A stretch of 64,000 nt of DNA from Nocardia caishijiensis NBRC 108228 (GTDB lineage: Bacteria > Actinomycetota > Actinomycetes > Mycobacteriales > Mycobacteriaceae): positions 1 through 64,000 of the forward strand of contig NZ_BDBE01000033.1 in assembly GCF_001612825.1 (NCBI RefSeq). Direction: 5' to 3'. This document shows positions 23,344 through 31,661 of the stretch, one piece after another. Each line of letters begins with the position of its first letter. Position 1 is the stretch's first letter. The translations under genes were made by a program, and so were the position numbers. The notes beneath the pieces were generated by a model. The model worked only from the letters and a program-made list of their open reading frames with translations, did no database searches and was not told where the DNA came from.

Positions 23344-24900
23344 ATGCACCCGCACGAACCGCATTCCCCGCATTCGGCAGGTCCCCCACCGGAGCGCTCC
23401 GGGCAACCCGCCGACCGGCCGAGCGACGCCACGCCCGCCGATCAGCCCGTGCCACCGTCGGGCGACTATCCGCCGCGCGACGGCACCTCGTCGTTGTCGA
23501 AGCAGGCAGCCGAGAGCCCGACGGCGGACTCATCCGGATCCTGGCAGCAAGGACCGTCGGCTCCTCGTTCTCCGAGCGCGCCCGGATCCCAGCCGCACGA
23601 CCCTTCGGCGCCTCGACCGCATGTCCCGAACGACGCGGCGTCCGACCCGTGGCAGCAGGCGCCGGGTCCGGCATCGTGGCCGCAGAGACAGCCCGGGTTC
23701 GCGGGGTCGTCGCCGTGGCAGCAGACGCCGGACCCGGCATCGTGGCCGCAGGGACAGCCCGGGTTCGCGGGGTCGTCGCCGTGGCAGCAGCCCGGGCATC
23801 CCACCGGCTCGTTTCCGGTGGGGCCCACCGGTGCGTATCCGCCTGTGCCGCACGGTTTCCACCCGCCCGGTGGACCACCCGGGACAACGCAGCCGATGCC
23901 GCGCGGACTGTCGCCGTTCGGGATGCCAGCTCGGCATCCGTGGGAGATTCCGCTGCTCGTGGTGGTCATCATGATCACCGGTGTCGCCTACCTGCTGGCC
24001 ATCCTGTTGGTGCTGGTGGAACTGGTCGCCGAGCCCGTGGTCGACGCCCAGGGGCAGCCCGAGTCCGGTGGCTCGCTGCTGACCAGCCCCTATGTGCTGG
24101 TGCTGTTGTTCGCGCCGGTGCTGCTGTGGGCCGGACGTGGCCTGAACTTCGCGCGGATGCGGATCAACGGGGTGCGGATGTCACCCACCCAGTTCCCCGA
24201 GGGTTACCGGTTGGTGCAGGAAGCCGCCGCGCGGTTCGGGATGTCGAAGGCGCCGGACGCGTACGTGATCCTCGGCAACGGTCAGATCAACGCCTTCGCC
24301 TCCGGGCACGGCTTCCGCCGCTTCGTCGTGGTCTACAGCGACCTGTTCGAGATCGGCGGCAAGGCCCGTGAACCCGACGCGCTCGCTTTCATCATCGGCC
24401 ACGAGGTCGGCCACATCGCCGCTGGTCACGTGTCGTATTGGCGCCAGCTCGGCATGTTCGTCGCGCCGTACCTGCCGATCCTCGGGTCGTCCCTGATCCG
24501 CGCGCAGGAGTACACCGCCGACAACCACGGCTTCTGCAACCGTCATCTGGGCGCGCCGGGCGCGATGGCCACCCTCGCCGCGGGCAAGTACCTCAACACC
24601 GAGGTCGGTTTCGACGAGATGGCCGACCGCGCCGCCACCGAGAAGGGCGGCTTCGTCCTGCTGGTGAACGCCATGTCCAGCCACCCGGTCCTCACCTGGC
24701 GAATGTGGGCACTGCGCGACCGCAGCAAACCCGGCCCCATGTTCTGGCACCCGAGCCCACCCCACCCCGGCACGATCCCACCCCCCGGCGGCTACCCCTG
24801 CAAACAGCACCCCCAGCCAACCCCCCGAAACCCCGCTGACCCCGGCCGTCTCCCCCGTTGCCTTGTTCGTGGGCCTGGCACGAGCACGACTTCCGCGTGA
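23344..24900 (+). CDS. M48 family zinc metallopeptidase with Pro-rich repeats
   Basis: A 518-aa membrane peptidase. Residues 1-200 are Pro/Gln/Ser-rich and probably disordered, including near-identical 22-residue repeats (PWQQ...PASWPQ...GFAGSS). Two transmembrane helices follow (IPLLVVVIMITGVAYLLAILLV and YVLVLLFAPVLLWAG). The catalytic domain has HEVGH in IIGHEVGHIAAGH and the downstream ExxxD-type ligand in QEYTADNHG, as in HtpX/Ste24-like M48 proteins. The C-terminal tail is Pro-rich again. It probably takes part in membrane protein quality control or envelope stress. The start at 23344 has no clear SD. Confidence 0.87.
   Translation: MHPHEPHSPHSAGPPPERSGQPADRPSDATPADQPVPPSGDYPPRDGTSSLSKQAAESPTADSSGSWQQGPSAPRSPSAPGSQPHDPSAPRPHVPNDAASDPWQQAPGPASWPQRQPGFAGSSPWQQTPDPASWPQGQPGFAGSSPWQQPGHPTGSFPVGPTGAYPPVPHGFHPPGGPPGTTQPMPRGLSPFGMPARHPWEIPLLVVVIMITGVAYLLAILLVLVELVAEPVVDAQGQPESGGSLLTSPYVLVLLFAPVLLWAGRGLNFARMRINGVRMSPTQFPEGYRLVQEAAARFGMSKAPDAYVILGNGQINAFASGHGFRRFVVVYSDLFEIGGKAREPDALAFIIGHEVGHIAAGHVSYWRQLGMFVAPYLPILGSSLIRAQEYTADNHGFCNRHLGAPGAMATLAAGKYLNTEVGFDEMADRAATEKGGFVLLVNAMSSHPVLTWRMWALRDRSKPGPMFWHPSPPHPGTIPPPGGYPCKQHPQPTPRNPADPGRLPRCLVRGPGTSTTSA
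23647..23796 (+). repeat. 66-bp tandem repeat inside the M48 peptidase gene
   Basis: Two full units plus a partial third begin at 23647, 23713 and 23779 with a 66-bp period. They keep frame (22 residues). The units are nearly identical at DNA level, which suggests recent duplication and possible length polymorphism. Confidence 0.85.
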
Positions 24901-24940
24901 CGCCGAGCGTGGACGACCCGATTCGTTCATGCTGTCAGGC

Positions 24941-25306
24941 ATGGCGAATCGGTGGATGGGGATCACGATCGACTGCGCGAACCCGACACGACTGGCCTCG
25001 TTCTGGAGCGCGATCCTGAGTATCCCCGCCACGGCCGAACATGGCGATGATCCGGGATGGGCGACCGTCGGCTCGCGTGTCGACGACAGACCGCGCTTGA
25101 CCTTCCAACGAGTGGACGAGCCCAAGATCGGCAAGGTCCGCATCCACCTCGACATCGAAGTCGATGACATCGAAGCCGGTCGCCGTCAGGTGGAGGACCT
25201 GGGCGGCCGCTGGTCCGGCGAGCGGCACGACTACGACGAGGGAATCGTCATGGTCATGCGCGATCCCGAGGAGCACGAGTTCTGCCTGGTCAAATATTCG
25301 CGTTGA
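24941..25306 (+). CDS. VOC (glyoxalase/bleomycin-resistance fold) protein
   Basis: A 121-aa single-domain VOC protein. The beta-alpha-beta-beta-beta modules show the pattern MGITIDCANPTRLASFWSAIL in the first half and VRIHLDIEVDDIEAGRRQVEDLGG in the second. It ends DPEEHEFCLVK, where the Glu and His are typical metal or ligand positions. The substrate is unknown. Small stand-alone members of this type are often annotated as glyoxalase-like. The ATG at 24941 is chosen; ATG 24929 is possible. It is convergent with the Rv2466c-like gene across a long hairpin. Confidence 0.82.
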   Translation: MANRWMGITIDCANPTRLASFWSAILSIPATAEHGDDPGWATVGSRVDDRPRLTFQRVDEPKIGKVRIHLDIEVDDIEAGRRQVEDLGGRWSGERHDYDEGIVMVMRDPEEHEFCLVKYSR

Positions 25307-25363
25307 GGCTCCGACACCCGACCGTCACACCCACCGCCCGCCTCCCCCCGGTCCCAACCCCCA

Positions 25364-25459
25364 CGGATTTTCGGCCGCCTCGGATCCGAGGAGCGAGACG
25401 TAACGGCGAAGCCGAAGTATCGCTCCTCGGATTCGAGGCCCCCCGGGCCGAAAATCCCG
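25364..25459. terminator. Long compound hairpin between convergent genes
   Basis: Outer arms (GGATTTTCGGCC at 25365-25376 with 25446-25457) and inner arms (25379-25396 with 25420-25438, with mismatches) form a stem of about 30 bp around a 23-nt loop. It sits between the VOC gene and the Rv2466c-like gene. It would terminate both, though it is much longer than a usual terminator. Confidence 0.6.
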
Positions 25460-25471
25460 CGGCGCCAGCCG

Positions 25472-26113
25472 CTAAATGAACACAGGCTCTTCGGTGCGGG
25501 TGCGCTTGAGTTCGAAGAAGTGGGGGTAGGAGGCGAGGGCGACGACGCCGTCCCATACCCGGCCCGCGTCTTCACCGCGTGGGATGCGCGAGAGCACCGG
25601 GCCGAAGAACGCGACGCCGTTGACGTGGATGGTCGGGGTGCCAACGTCGGGTCCGACCTTGTCCATGCCCGCGTGGTGGCTCACGCGCAGTGCTTCGTCG
25701 TAGTCGGTGCTGTCGGCGGCTTCGGCGAGTTCGGCGGGCAGGTCGAGTTCGGCGAGGGCGTCGGCGATCACGGCCGTCAGGGTTTCCTGGGTGGTGGCGC
25801 GTTCGAATTCGGCCTTGCGGTCGTGGATGCGGGTGCCGAGGGCGGTGTAGAGCGGGGCGAGGATCTGGTCGCCGTATTTCTGGGCGGCGGCGATGGCGAC
25901 GCGCACCGGGCCCCAGCCCGCGGCCATCAGTTCCACGTACTGCGGCGGCAGATCCCTGCCTTCGTTGAGTACGGCCAGGCTCATCACGTGGAAACGGACC
26001 TCGATATCGCGGACCTGCTGGACTTCCAGGATCCAGCGCGAGGTGATCCAGCACCACGGGCACAGGGGGTCGAACCAGAATTCGGCGAGATCCTTGGTGG
26101 CCTGATCGCTCAC
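25472..26113 (-). CDS. Mycothiol-dependent DsbA-family oxidoreductase (Rv2466c-like)
   Basis: A 213-aa thioredoxin-fold protein of the DsbA/FrnE type. The active site CPWC is at residues 18-21 (DPLCPWCWITSRW), followed by the long helical insertion and a cis-Pro loop VGTPTIHVNG. Rv2466c, which this closely resembles, uses mycothiol as electron donor and reduces nitro compounds. The natural substrate is not settled. The GTG at 26113 has AGGA about 6 nt upstream. The position between nei-rpiB and pepN matches the M. tuberculosis order, but about 9 kb of other genes separate it from pepN here. Confidence 0.9.
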   Translation of the reverse strand: MSDQATKDLAEFWFDPLCPWCWITSRWILEVQQVRDIEVRFHVMSLAVLNEGRDLPPQYVELMAAGWGPVRVAIAAAQKYGDQILAPLYTALGTRIHDRKAEFERATTQETLTAVIADALAELDLPAELAEAADSTDYDEALRVSHHAGMDKVGPDVGTPTIHVNGVAFFGPVLSRIPRGEDAGRVWDGVVALASYPHFFELKRTRTEEPVFI

Positions 26114-26261
26114 GGGTCTTCCTCTCGGGTCAGCTGCTGGCGGGCAGGCGGCCCGCTGGTTGGTGCAACCGCGCGGGTCCCGGATTCGTTCCCCTGGTCA
26201 CTGCCCGGGGTTAGGCTCGACGGCGAGGGAGACCGGAACGTCCGTGAGAAGGAGTCCGTGT

Positions 26262-27482
26262 ATGAGCTCGAATCAGCATTTCGTGATCGTCGGCGGTGGG
26301 CTCGCCGGTGTGAAAGTGGCCGAAGCCTTGCGCGCCAACGATTTCGGGGGCCGGGTGACGCTGCTGGCGGCCGAGGACGATCTACCGTACGAGCGCCCGC
26401 CGCTGTCCAAGCAGCATCTGGCCGGTGACCAGCAGCTGCCGGATTTCACGGTGGATCCGCCCGCCTGGTACCGCGATCACCACGTCGATCTGCGGTTGGG
26501 TACCACGGTGGCGGCGTTCGATCCGGCGGCGAGAACGGTGTCGCTGCCGGATGGTTCGACGTTGTCCTACGACAAGCTGGCGCTGGCCACCGGGTCGCGT
26601 CCGCGCGCCCTCGACCTTCCCGGCGCCGACGCGTCGAATGTGTACACCTTGCGCACGATCGGTGACTCCGATCGGCTGCTCGAGGTGCTGCGGTCGCGGC
26701 GTCGGTTGGTGATCATCGGGGCGGGCTGGATCGGGCTGGAGGTCGCCGCGCAGGCGCGGGCGCGGAAGCTGGAGGTGACGGTGCTGGAGGCGGCCGAGTT
26801 GCCGCTGGTGTCGGTGCTCGGCCCGCGGATGGGCACCGTGTTCGCCGAATTGCATCGGGCGCACGGCGTGGACCTGCGCACCGGCGTCGGCGTCGATCTG
26901 ATCCTGGCCGAGGACGGCGAGGCCACCGGTGTGCAGCTCGACGACGGCCAGGTGGTGCCCGCCGACGCGGTGCTGATCGCGGTCGGCGCGCAGCCGAATA
27001 TCGAGATCGCGAAAGCCGCCGGGCTGGCCACCGACACCGGAATCCTGGTCGATGAGTCCCTGCGGACCAGCGATCCGGATGTGGTTGCCGTCGGTGACAT
27101 CGCCGAGGCGCTGCATCCCCTGCTCGGCAGACGGGTGCGGGTGGAGCACTGGGCCAATGCCCTGAATCAGCCCGCGGTGGCCGCGCTGACGATGCTCGGC
27201 AAACCGGCCGCCTACGACCGTCTCCCCTATTTCTTCACCGACCAGTACGACCTGGGAATGGAGTACACCGGCTATGTCGGTCGCGACGACGACGTGCGGG
27301 TGGTCGTTCGCGGCGATGTGGCGAAACCGGAGTTCGTCGCCTTCTGGCTGGATCCGGACAACCGGGTGCGCGCGGGCATGAACGTGAATGTCTGGGATGT
27401 CACCGATCGCATCAGGGAGCTGGTGACCTCGGGCGAACAGGTCGACCCGGAACGCCTCGTCGACCTTTCCGTCGACTTCTGA
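26262..27482 (+). CDS. Ferredoxin reductase-type FAD/NAD oxidoreductase
   Basis: A 406-aa flavoprotein. It has an N-terminal FAD-binding GGGLAGVKVAEALR near residue 11, an NAD(P)-binding IIGAGWIGLEVAAQAR near residue 150, the second FAD motif VVAVGDIAE and a C-terminal reductase domain. It is similar to rhodocoxin and putidaredoxin reductases, which pass electrons from NAD(P)H to a ferredoxin serving a cytochrome P450. Neither partner is encoded nearby. The ATG at 26262 has AAGGAG 7 nt upstream. It begins an accessory region inserted between the conserved Rv2466c-like and pepN genes. Confidence 0.9.
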   Translation: MSSNQHFVIVGGGLAGVKVAEALRANDFGGRVTLLAAEDDLPYERPPLSKQHLAGDQQLPDFTVDPPAWYRDHHVDLRLGTTVAAFDPAARTVSLPDGSTLSYDKLALATGSRPRALDLPGADASNVYTLRTIGDSDRLLEVLRSRRRLVIIGAGWIGLEVAAQARARKLEVTVLEAAELPLVSVLGPRMGTVFAELHRAHGVDLRTGVGVDLILAEDGEATGVQLDDGQVVPADAVLIAVGAQPNIEIAKAAGLATDTGILVDESLRTSDPDVVAVGDIAEALHPLLGRRVRVEHWANALNQPAVAALTMLGKPAAYDRLPYFFTDQYDLGMEYTGYVGRDDDVRVVVRGDVAKPEFVAFWLDPDNRVRAGMNVNVWDVTDRIRELVTSGEQVDPERLVDLSVDF

Positions 27483-27559
27483 CGCGGCGCCGCCCGAGGT
27501 CTCTGCCGCACCGGTAGGACCTCGACGGTCGGCCGCTCTACACGCACCGCCCTCGGCCG

Positions 27560-27890
27560 TCACCGTGCGATGCCGAGGAGCGCCTCGAGGTTTCCGGTCA
27601 TGCGGTCCAGAGTCGCTGTGCAAGAGGCGAAGTCGTCGGCGCTGATGCCGTCGGCCATGCGGCCCCGGAGGTCGGCGACGGTACTGGTCGCCGCATCCAC
27701 GGCCCTGCGGCCCGCCGCTGTCGGTGCCAAGCGACCCGCCGGATCGCGGGTGAGCCACGGCCAGCGCCCGGGTGACCTCATCGGCGGATTCGTCGTCGTC
27801 CCAGAACGGACGCAGCGCCTCCGTCGACTCCGCGTCCGTGGGACTCGCGCGCTGAACCGCCGAGAGCGTCTGCCACTCGCGCCGTGTCAT
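27560..27890 (-). pseudogene. marR remnant, 5'-truncated and frameshifted
   Basis: In one frame from ATG 27890 the minus strand encodes MTRREWQTLSAVQ followed by ALRPFWDDDESADEV, typical of the middle of an actinobacterial MarR-like winged helix. A second frame continues with WLTRDPAGRLAPTAAGRRAV and a helical C terminus ending at 27560. The switch is near 27770 and fits a small out-of-frame deletion. The usual 30-50 residue N-terminal helix region is missing. It abuts another truncated marR on the plus strand. Confidence 0.55.
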
Positions 27891-28193
27891 GCCGACAGTT
27901 TCGACGGCCCGGTCGAAGGCATCTCCACCGTGGCCGCGGCCCTCGCCGTCGACCAGCCGAGAGCGAGCAAACTGGTGGCCGCCGCGGTGGCTGCCGGGGC
28001 GGTGCGCCGTGTGGCCGATCAGTCCGACGGCCGCCGGTCGCTGCTGGAGCTCACCGAGCGCGGCACCGACATTCTCGCCGCCGCCCACCACCGCCGCCAG
28101 CGCGCTTTCGACCGAGCCATGGCCGGGTGGACCTCGGCTGAACGCACCGAATTCGCCCGTCTGCTCGCCCGTTTCGTCGACGCCATCGACTGA
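27891..28193 (+). pseudogene. marR remnant, missing its N-terminal half
   Basis: The plus-strand frame ending at 28193 encodes the winged-helix half of a MarR regulator: STVAAALAVDQPRASKLV (recognition helix), then RRVADQSDGRRSLLELTERG and a C-terminal dimerisation helix. Upstream of about 27900 the frame is only antisense sequence of the other marR remnant, so the N-terminal dimerisation helices and the start are lost. The two remnants face away from each other and probably lost their 5' halves in one deletion. Confidence 0.55.
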
Positions 28194-28231
28194 GCGGACG
28201 CCCCGGTTCGCGTCCTGGCAGACTCGACGCC

Positions 28232-28723
28232 GTGGATGTCTACAGCGCGGGTGTACTGGTGTTCCGGCGTGGCGAGGTCGGGATCGAGGTGTTGATCGGG
28301 CACATGGGCGGTCCGCTGTTCGCGAAGAAGGACGAGTCGGCGTGGTCGATTCCCAAGGGCGAGTACGAGATCGGGGTCGAATCGGCGGAGGTCGCCGCGG
28401 CCCGCGAATTCACCGAGGAGCTCGGGTTGCCGGTGCCGGACGGGCCGTGGATCGCACTCGGCGACGTGCAGTACGGCAGCGGGTCGCGTCGTAAGACGGT
28501 CACCGTGTGGGCCGTGGAGGGCGACCTCGATCCGGACGCGATCGTCCCCGGCACCTTCACCATGGAGTGGCCGCCCCGCTCGGGCCGCGTGGGCGAGTTT
28601 CCCGAGATCGACCGGGTCGGCTGGTTCGCACCGGCGATCGCCGAGCCCAAGCTGGTCAAGGGCCAGCGTCCGCTGCTGCAACGCCTGGGCGAGCACCTCG
28701 CGGGAACCGCACCGACGCCGTGA
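28232..28723 (+). CDS. NUDIX hydrolase
   Basis: A 163-aa Nudix hydrolase beginning MDVYSAGVLVFRRG. The Nudix box covers residues 43-66, ending AAAREFTEELGL with the metal-binding REFTEE. There is one extra residue between its first Gly and Glu relative to the consensus. Family members cleave nucleoside diphosphates linked to another moiety. The substrate is not predictable. The SIPKGEY segment resembles DNA-repair-type or diadenosine-hydrolysing Nudix enzymes. The start is GTG at 28232. It is convergent with the AraC gene, with only 6 bp between the stops. Confidence 0.9.
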   Translation: MDVYSAGVLVFRRGEVGIEVLIGHMGGPLFAKKDESAWSIPKGEYEIGVESAEVAAAREFTEELGLPVPDGPWIALGDVQYGSGSRRKTVTVWAVEGDLDPDAIVPGTFTMEWPPRSGRVGEFPEIDRVGWFAPAIAEPKLVKGQRPLLQRLGEHLAGTAPTP

Positions 28724-28729
28724 CCGGCC

Positions 28730-29692
28730 TCAGGTTCCCGCGAGCGCGGGAGCGCGCACCGTGGAGCGGAACTCCGAAGGGCTCTGTCCACGAAGGCGTT
28801 TGAACGCGGCGCTGAACCCGAACGCATCGGCGTACCCGACGGTGGTCGCCACCTGGGCGACGCTGCGATTCGGGTCGGCCAGCAGTTCCTCGGCCTCGGC
28901 CATCCGCCATTCGGTGAGGTAGGCCAGCGGCGTTTCCCCCATCACCTCGCTGAACCGGCGGGCGAACAGCGCCCGCGACACCGAGGCCTCGGCGGCCAGA
29001 TCCGCCACGGTCCAGCGCCGGAACGGATCGTTGTGGATCGCCTCCAGCGCGGGTCCGACAACCGCGTCGGCCATGCCGCGATACCACGCGGGCGCGCAAT
29101 GCTCTTGCGCCGCAAGCCAGGTCCGCAGAGTGCAGACCAGCGCCCAGTCCAGGAGCCGATCCATCAGCGCCTGCGAGCCCGCGCTGAGCCGGACGGCGTC
29201 GGCGGCGGACTGTTCCAGCCACGCACAGACTTCCGGGTCGTCGCTGACGACCATCACCGGCGGCAGCGCCCGCAGCAGTCGTTCGTGCCGTCGCCCCGAT
29301 GCCCGGTAGGCGCCGACGACGAGCGAGGTCTCCTCGGGTGCGCCGGTGGCGGTCTCGACGAGTTCCGGTGTGGCGCAGGCGAGATCGGCCGGACCGAAGC
29401 CGTGCGGCACGAAACACGACAGCTCGTATCCCATGTGCGGTCGGTCGAGGGCCGCCCGGGTGTCGGCCAGATGGAACGGTTCGCAGGCCTGGACGATGGC
29501 GGTGTCACCGGCGATCAGCCGGGTCGCCGACCCGTCGGCGAGCACCAGGGTGCCCCCACCACGCAGGACGGTGACCATGACCAGGGGCGCCCGGTCGGCG
29601 AAGCGGATGGTCCACGGCGATCGCAGCACGGCGTGCGTGACGACCGATCCTTCGGCACGAATGCCGCTCAACAGCGAACTCAACGGATCCAC
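28730..29692 (-). CDS. AraC family regulator with N-terminal cupin
   Basis: A 320-aa regulator. The N-terminal half is a cupin-like sensor domain (LVMVTVLRGGGTLVLADG, then LIAGDTAIVQACEPF). The C-terminal part (about residues 215-315) has two HTHs of AraC type, ending in the signature VATTVGYADAFGFSAAFKRLRGQSPSEF. It starts at GTG 29692, 124 bp from the divergent flavodoxin-fold oxidoreductase gene, which is its most likely target. AraC proteins of this subgroup usually control a divergent redox or detoxification gene. Confidence 0.9.
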   Translation of the reverse strand: MDPLSSLLSGIRAEGSVVTHAVLRSPWTIRFADRAPLVMVTVLRGGGTLVLADGSATRLIAGDTAIVQACEPFHLADTRAALDRPHMGYELSCFVPHGFGPADLACATPELVETATGAPEETSLVVGAYRASGRRHERLLRALPPVMVVSDDPEVCAWLEQSAADAVRLSAGSQALMDRLLDWALVCTLRTWLAAQEHCAPAWYRGMADAVVGPALEAIHNDPFRRWTVADLAAEASVSRALFARRFSEVMGETPLAYLTEWRMAEAEELLADPNRSVAQVATTVGYADAFGFSAAFKRLRGQSPSEFRSTVRAPALAGT

Positions 29693-29816
29693 CCCACCAG
29701 CGTAGACGAATTCCTATCGACGCGAGATGATCACCCATAGATCGTCCACGGGATTCGCGGTTGACTCGAAGCACAGGGCACACAGCCCCGCACCTCCGAT
29801 CGACCAGGGAGTCATC

Positions 29817-30608
29817 ATGTCGCAGCAGTCCGCCGTCCCCGAATCCGCCCACACGACACCCCTCCCCGTGCCGACCGGCCGCGACGAGGCCGTCCCCGCT
29901 CCAATCCACGCCCAGCGCGGCGGCGCCGCCGACACCACCTCGACGGCGGGCCGACGGGCCCTGGTCGTGCTGTCCCATCACCGTGCCGATTCGCTCTCGG
30001 CCCACGTCGCCGAGCGGGCGGCGTCCCGGCTCACCGCCGCCGGGTACGCGATCGACTTCCTCGACCTGCACGCCGAGAACTTCGACCCCCGGATGACCGT
30101 CGCCGACCAGCCGGAATGGGGCAATCGCGACAAGGTGTACTCGGCGAGCACCGAGGCGCACATGCGGCGGGTGCAGGCCGCCGATGTGATCGTCGTCGTG
30201 TTCCCCGTGTACTGGCAGAGCGTGCCCGCCATGCTCAAGGGCTGGATCGACAGTGTCTGGAACTACGGCTTCGCCTACGGCCGCAGCAAGCCCAAGCTTG
30301 CGGGCAAGCGCATCCTGTGGCTCGGCCTGGCAGGCGCCACTGCCGGGGACGCGATCGTCGAGGGGATGCGGCAGCTGCTCGAGGCCCAGCTCAGCGAGGG
30401 ACTCGCGTACTACAGCGGTTTCGCCGACTCACGTGTCGGCCTGCTGCCCGATGCCGAGGACCAGCCCCAAACCATCGACGCCGACGGCAATCTGGTGATC
30501 GGCGAGGCCATCGCGGGCGACGCACGGGCCGCCCATTACGCCGCGTTCGACGCGCGGGCCGAGGGCTTCGTCGACGAATTCCTGGCCGCCGAGCTGGTGT
30601 CGGCCTGA
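29817..30608 (+). CDS. NAD(P)H-dependent flavodoxin-fold oxidoreductase
   Basis: A 263-aa protein. After a Pro/Ala-rich, probably disordered N terminus (about 55 residues), the flavodoxin-like fold begins RALVVLSHHRADSLSAHVAERA. It continues with VIVVVFPVYWQSVPAMLKGWIDSVW, the conserved quinone-reductase (NQO/MdaB/KefF) signature, and FAYG. It likely reduces quinones or related electrophiles by two electrons with FMN or FAD. The ATG at 29817 has GGGAG at 29807-29811. It is divergent from the AraC regulator. The long N-terminal extension is unusual for the family. Confidence 0.87.
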   Translation: MSQQSAVPESAHTTPLPVPTGRDEAVPAPIHAQRGGAADTTSTAGRRALVVLSHHRADSLSAHVAERAASRLTAAGYAIDFLDLHAENFDPRMTVADQPEWGNRDKVYSASTEAHMRRVQAADVIVVVFPVYWQSVPAMLKGWIDSVWNYGFAYGRSKPKLAGKRILWLGLAGATAGDAIVEGMRQLLEAQLSEGLAYYSGFADSRVGLLPDAEDQPQTIDADGNLVIGEAIAGDARAAHYAAFDARAEGFVDEFLAAELVSA

Positions 30609-30634
30609 GTGTGAACGGTTGTCGGACGCCTCAG

Positions 30635-30675
30635 CGCGGTCCGGTCGCGGCACTCTCGCACGATCGGACCGCGCA
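30635..30675. terminator. Terminator hairpin between convergent genes
   Basis: GCGCGGTCCG (30635-30644) pairs with 30666-30675. Three more base pairs (30646-30648 with 30662-30664) lie across a G-T wobble. It lies between the convergent oxidoreductase and imine-reductase-like genes. Confidence 0.6.
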
Positions 30676-30716
30676 CTGGTCATCTTCGACCTCGAGCCGG
30701 TCCAGCACATGATGGA

Positions 30717-31535
30717 TCAGATGCCGGGCACCGTCTTCAGCAGCACCTGGAGCAGTTCGCTCGGCGTGCCCGCCTCGTCGGCGGCGGTGTTGATGGTGGT
30801 GAGTGCGCCCGAGGTGAACTCCGCGCTCTGCTCGGGAACGTAGGTCGCCGGGTCGTCGATGCCCGGGGCGTACTGGCCGAACAGCCCGGCCATCGCCTGC
30901 AGGAACGGTCCCATCAATGTCGCCAGGTGGGCGGCCGACCCGCCGGTGGTTCGCACCATCTTCCCGCCCTGCTGGAAGCCCGCGAACATCGAGTACATGC
31001 CGCCGAGAATCGCCAGGTCGTACATGGCGGCGGCGCCGTAGTCGGTGCCGACCCATTCGGCGCGGCCGAACAGGTCGAGAACATGCCGGAACCGGTCGAA
31101 CGCCGGGGTGACCCCGCTGTAGAGCAGGAAGGCCGCCGGTCCACCGATCATCGCGGGCACGGCCATGATGCCGCCGTCGATGAGCTCGACACCGTTGGCC
31201 TCGGCCCAGCGGCCGAGCGAGCGGCCCTGCTCAGGGGTGGTGGTCGTCAGGTTCACCAGCACCCGGCCGCGCAGCTGCTCGGCGGCGGGCGCCACCTGTT
31301 CGCGCACGGCCGCGTCGTCGAGGACGCACAGAATCACCAGATCCGCCGCCGCCATCGCCTCGGCCGGGGTGGCCGCCAGCGTCGCGCCGTCGGCGACCAG
31401 CGGTTCGGCGCGCGCGGCGGTGCGGTTCCACACCGTCACCTCGTGCCCACCCACCAGCAGCGCCTTCGCGAGCGCGGCACCCATCGCGCCGAGACCGATC
31501 ACCGAAACACGCTGTGCCACAGTCGAGTTGCTCAT
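30717..31535 (-). CDS. Imine-reductase-like NAD(P)-binding dehydrogenase
   Basis: A 272-aa member of the 3-hydroxyisobutyrate dehydrogenase/imine reductase superfamily. The Rossmann motif GLGAMGAALAKALL is near residue 14, followed by VWNRTAARAEPL, which suggests NADPH. The segment VNLTTTTPEQG and then DGGIMAVPAMIG is typical of imine reductases and reductive aminases. A helical C-terminal domain with YDLAILGGMY supports that subgroup. The natural substrate is unknown. The ATG at 31535 has GGGGAG upstream. It is divergent from an HxlR regulator across a strong palindrome and is probably controlled by it. Confidence 0.85.
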   Translation of the reverse strand: MSNSTVAQRVSVIGLGAMGAALAKALLVGGHEVTVWNRTAARAEPLVADGATLAATPAEAMAAADLVILCVLDDAAVREQVAPAAEQLRGRVLVNLTTTTPEQGRSLGRWAEANGVELIDGGIMAVPAMIGGPAAFLLYSGVTPAFDRFRHVLDLFGRAEWVGTDYGAAAMYDLAILGGMYSMFAGFQQGGKMVRTTGGSAAHLATLMGPFLQAMAGLFGQYAPGIDDPATYVPEQSAEFTSGALTTINTAADEAGTPSELLQVLLKTVPGI

Positions 31536-31605
31536 CTCTCCCCTAGTCCGCAAGGTTGTCGCCGCCGTTCGGCGATGCACTCCTAGATTCTCCCGTTCCG
31601 CTAGA

Positions 31606-31628
31606 CTTCACAAGTACTGACTGTGAAG
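31606..31628. promoter_or_regulatory. Inverted repeat CTTCACA-N9-TGTGAAG, candidate HxlR operator
   Basis: A perfect 7+7 bp inverted repeat with a 9-nt spacer lies between the divergent imine-reductase-like gene (start 31535) and the hxlR gene (start 31662). The size and spacing suit a dimeric winged-helix regulator. A TAGACT resembling a -10 element is at 31602-31607. Binding by the adjacent HxlR protein is inferred. Confidence 0.55.
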
Positions 31629-31661
31629 TGCAATACCTACAAAAAAGTAAGTAAGGCGGAC

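Noticed and set aside
26382..28091. A 569-codon minus-strand frame over the ferredoxin reductase gene
   Set aside because: Most of it is antisense shadow; only its N-terminal part, which overlaps the marR remnant, has meaningful sequence.
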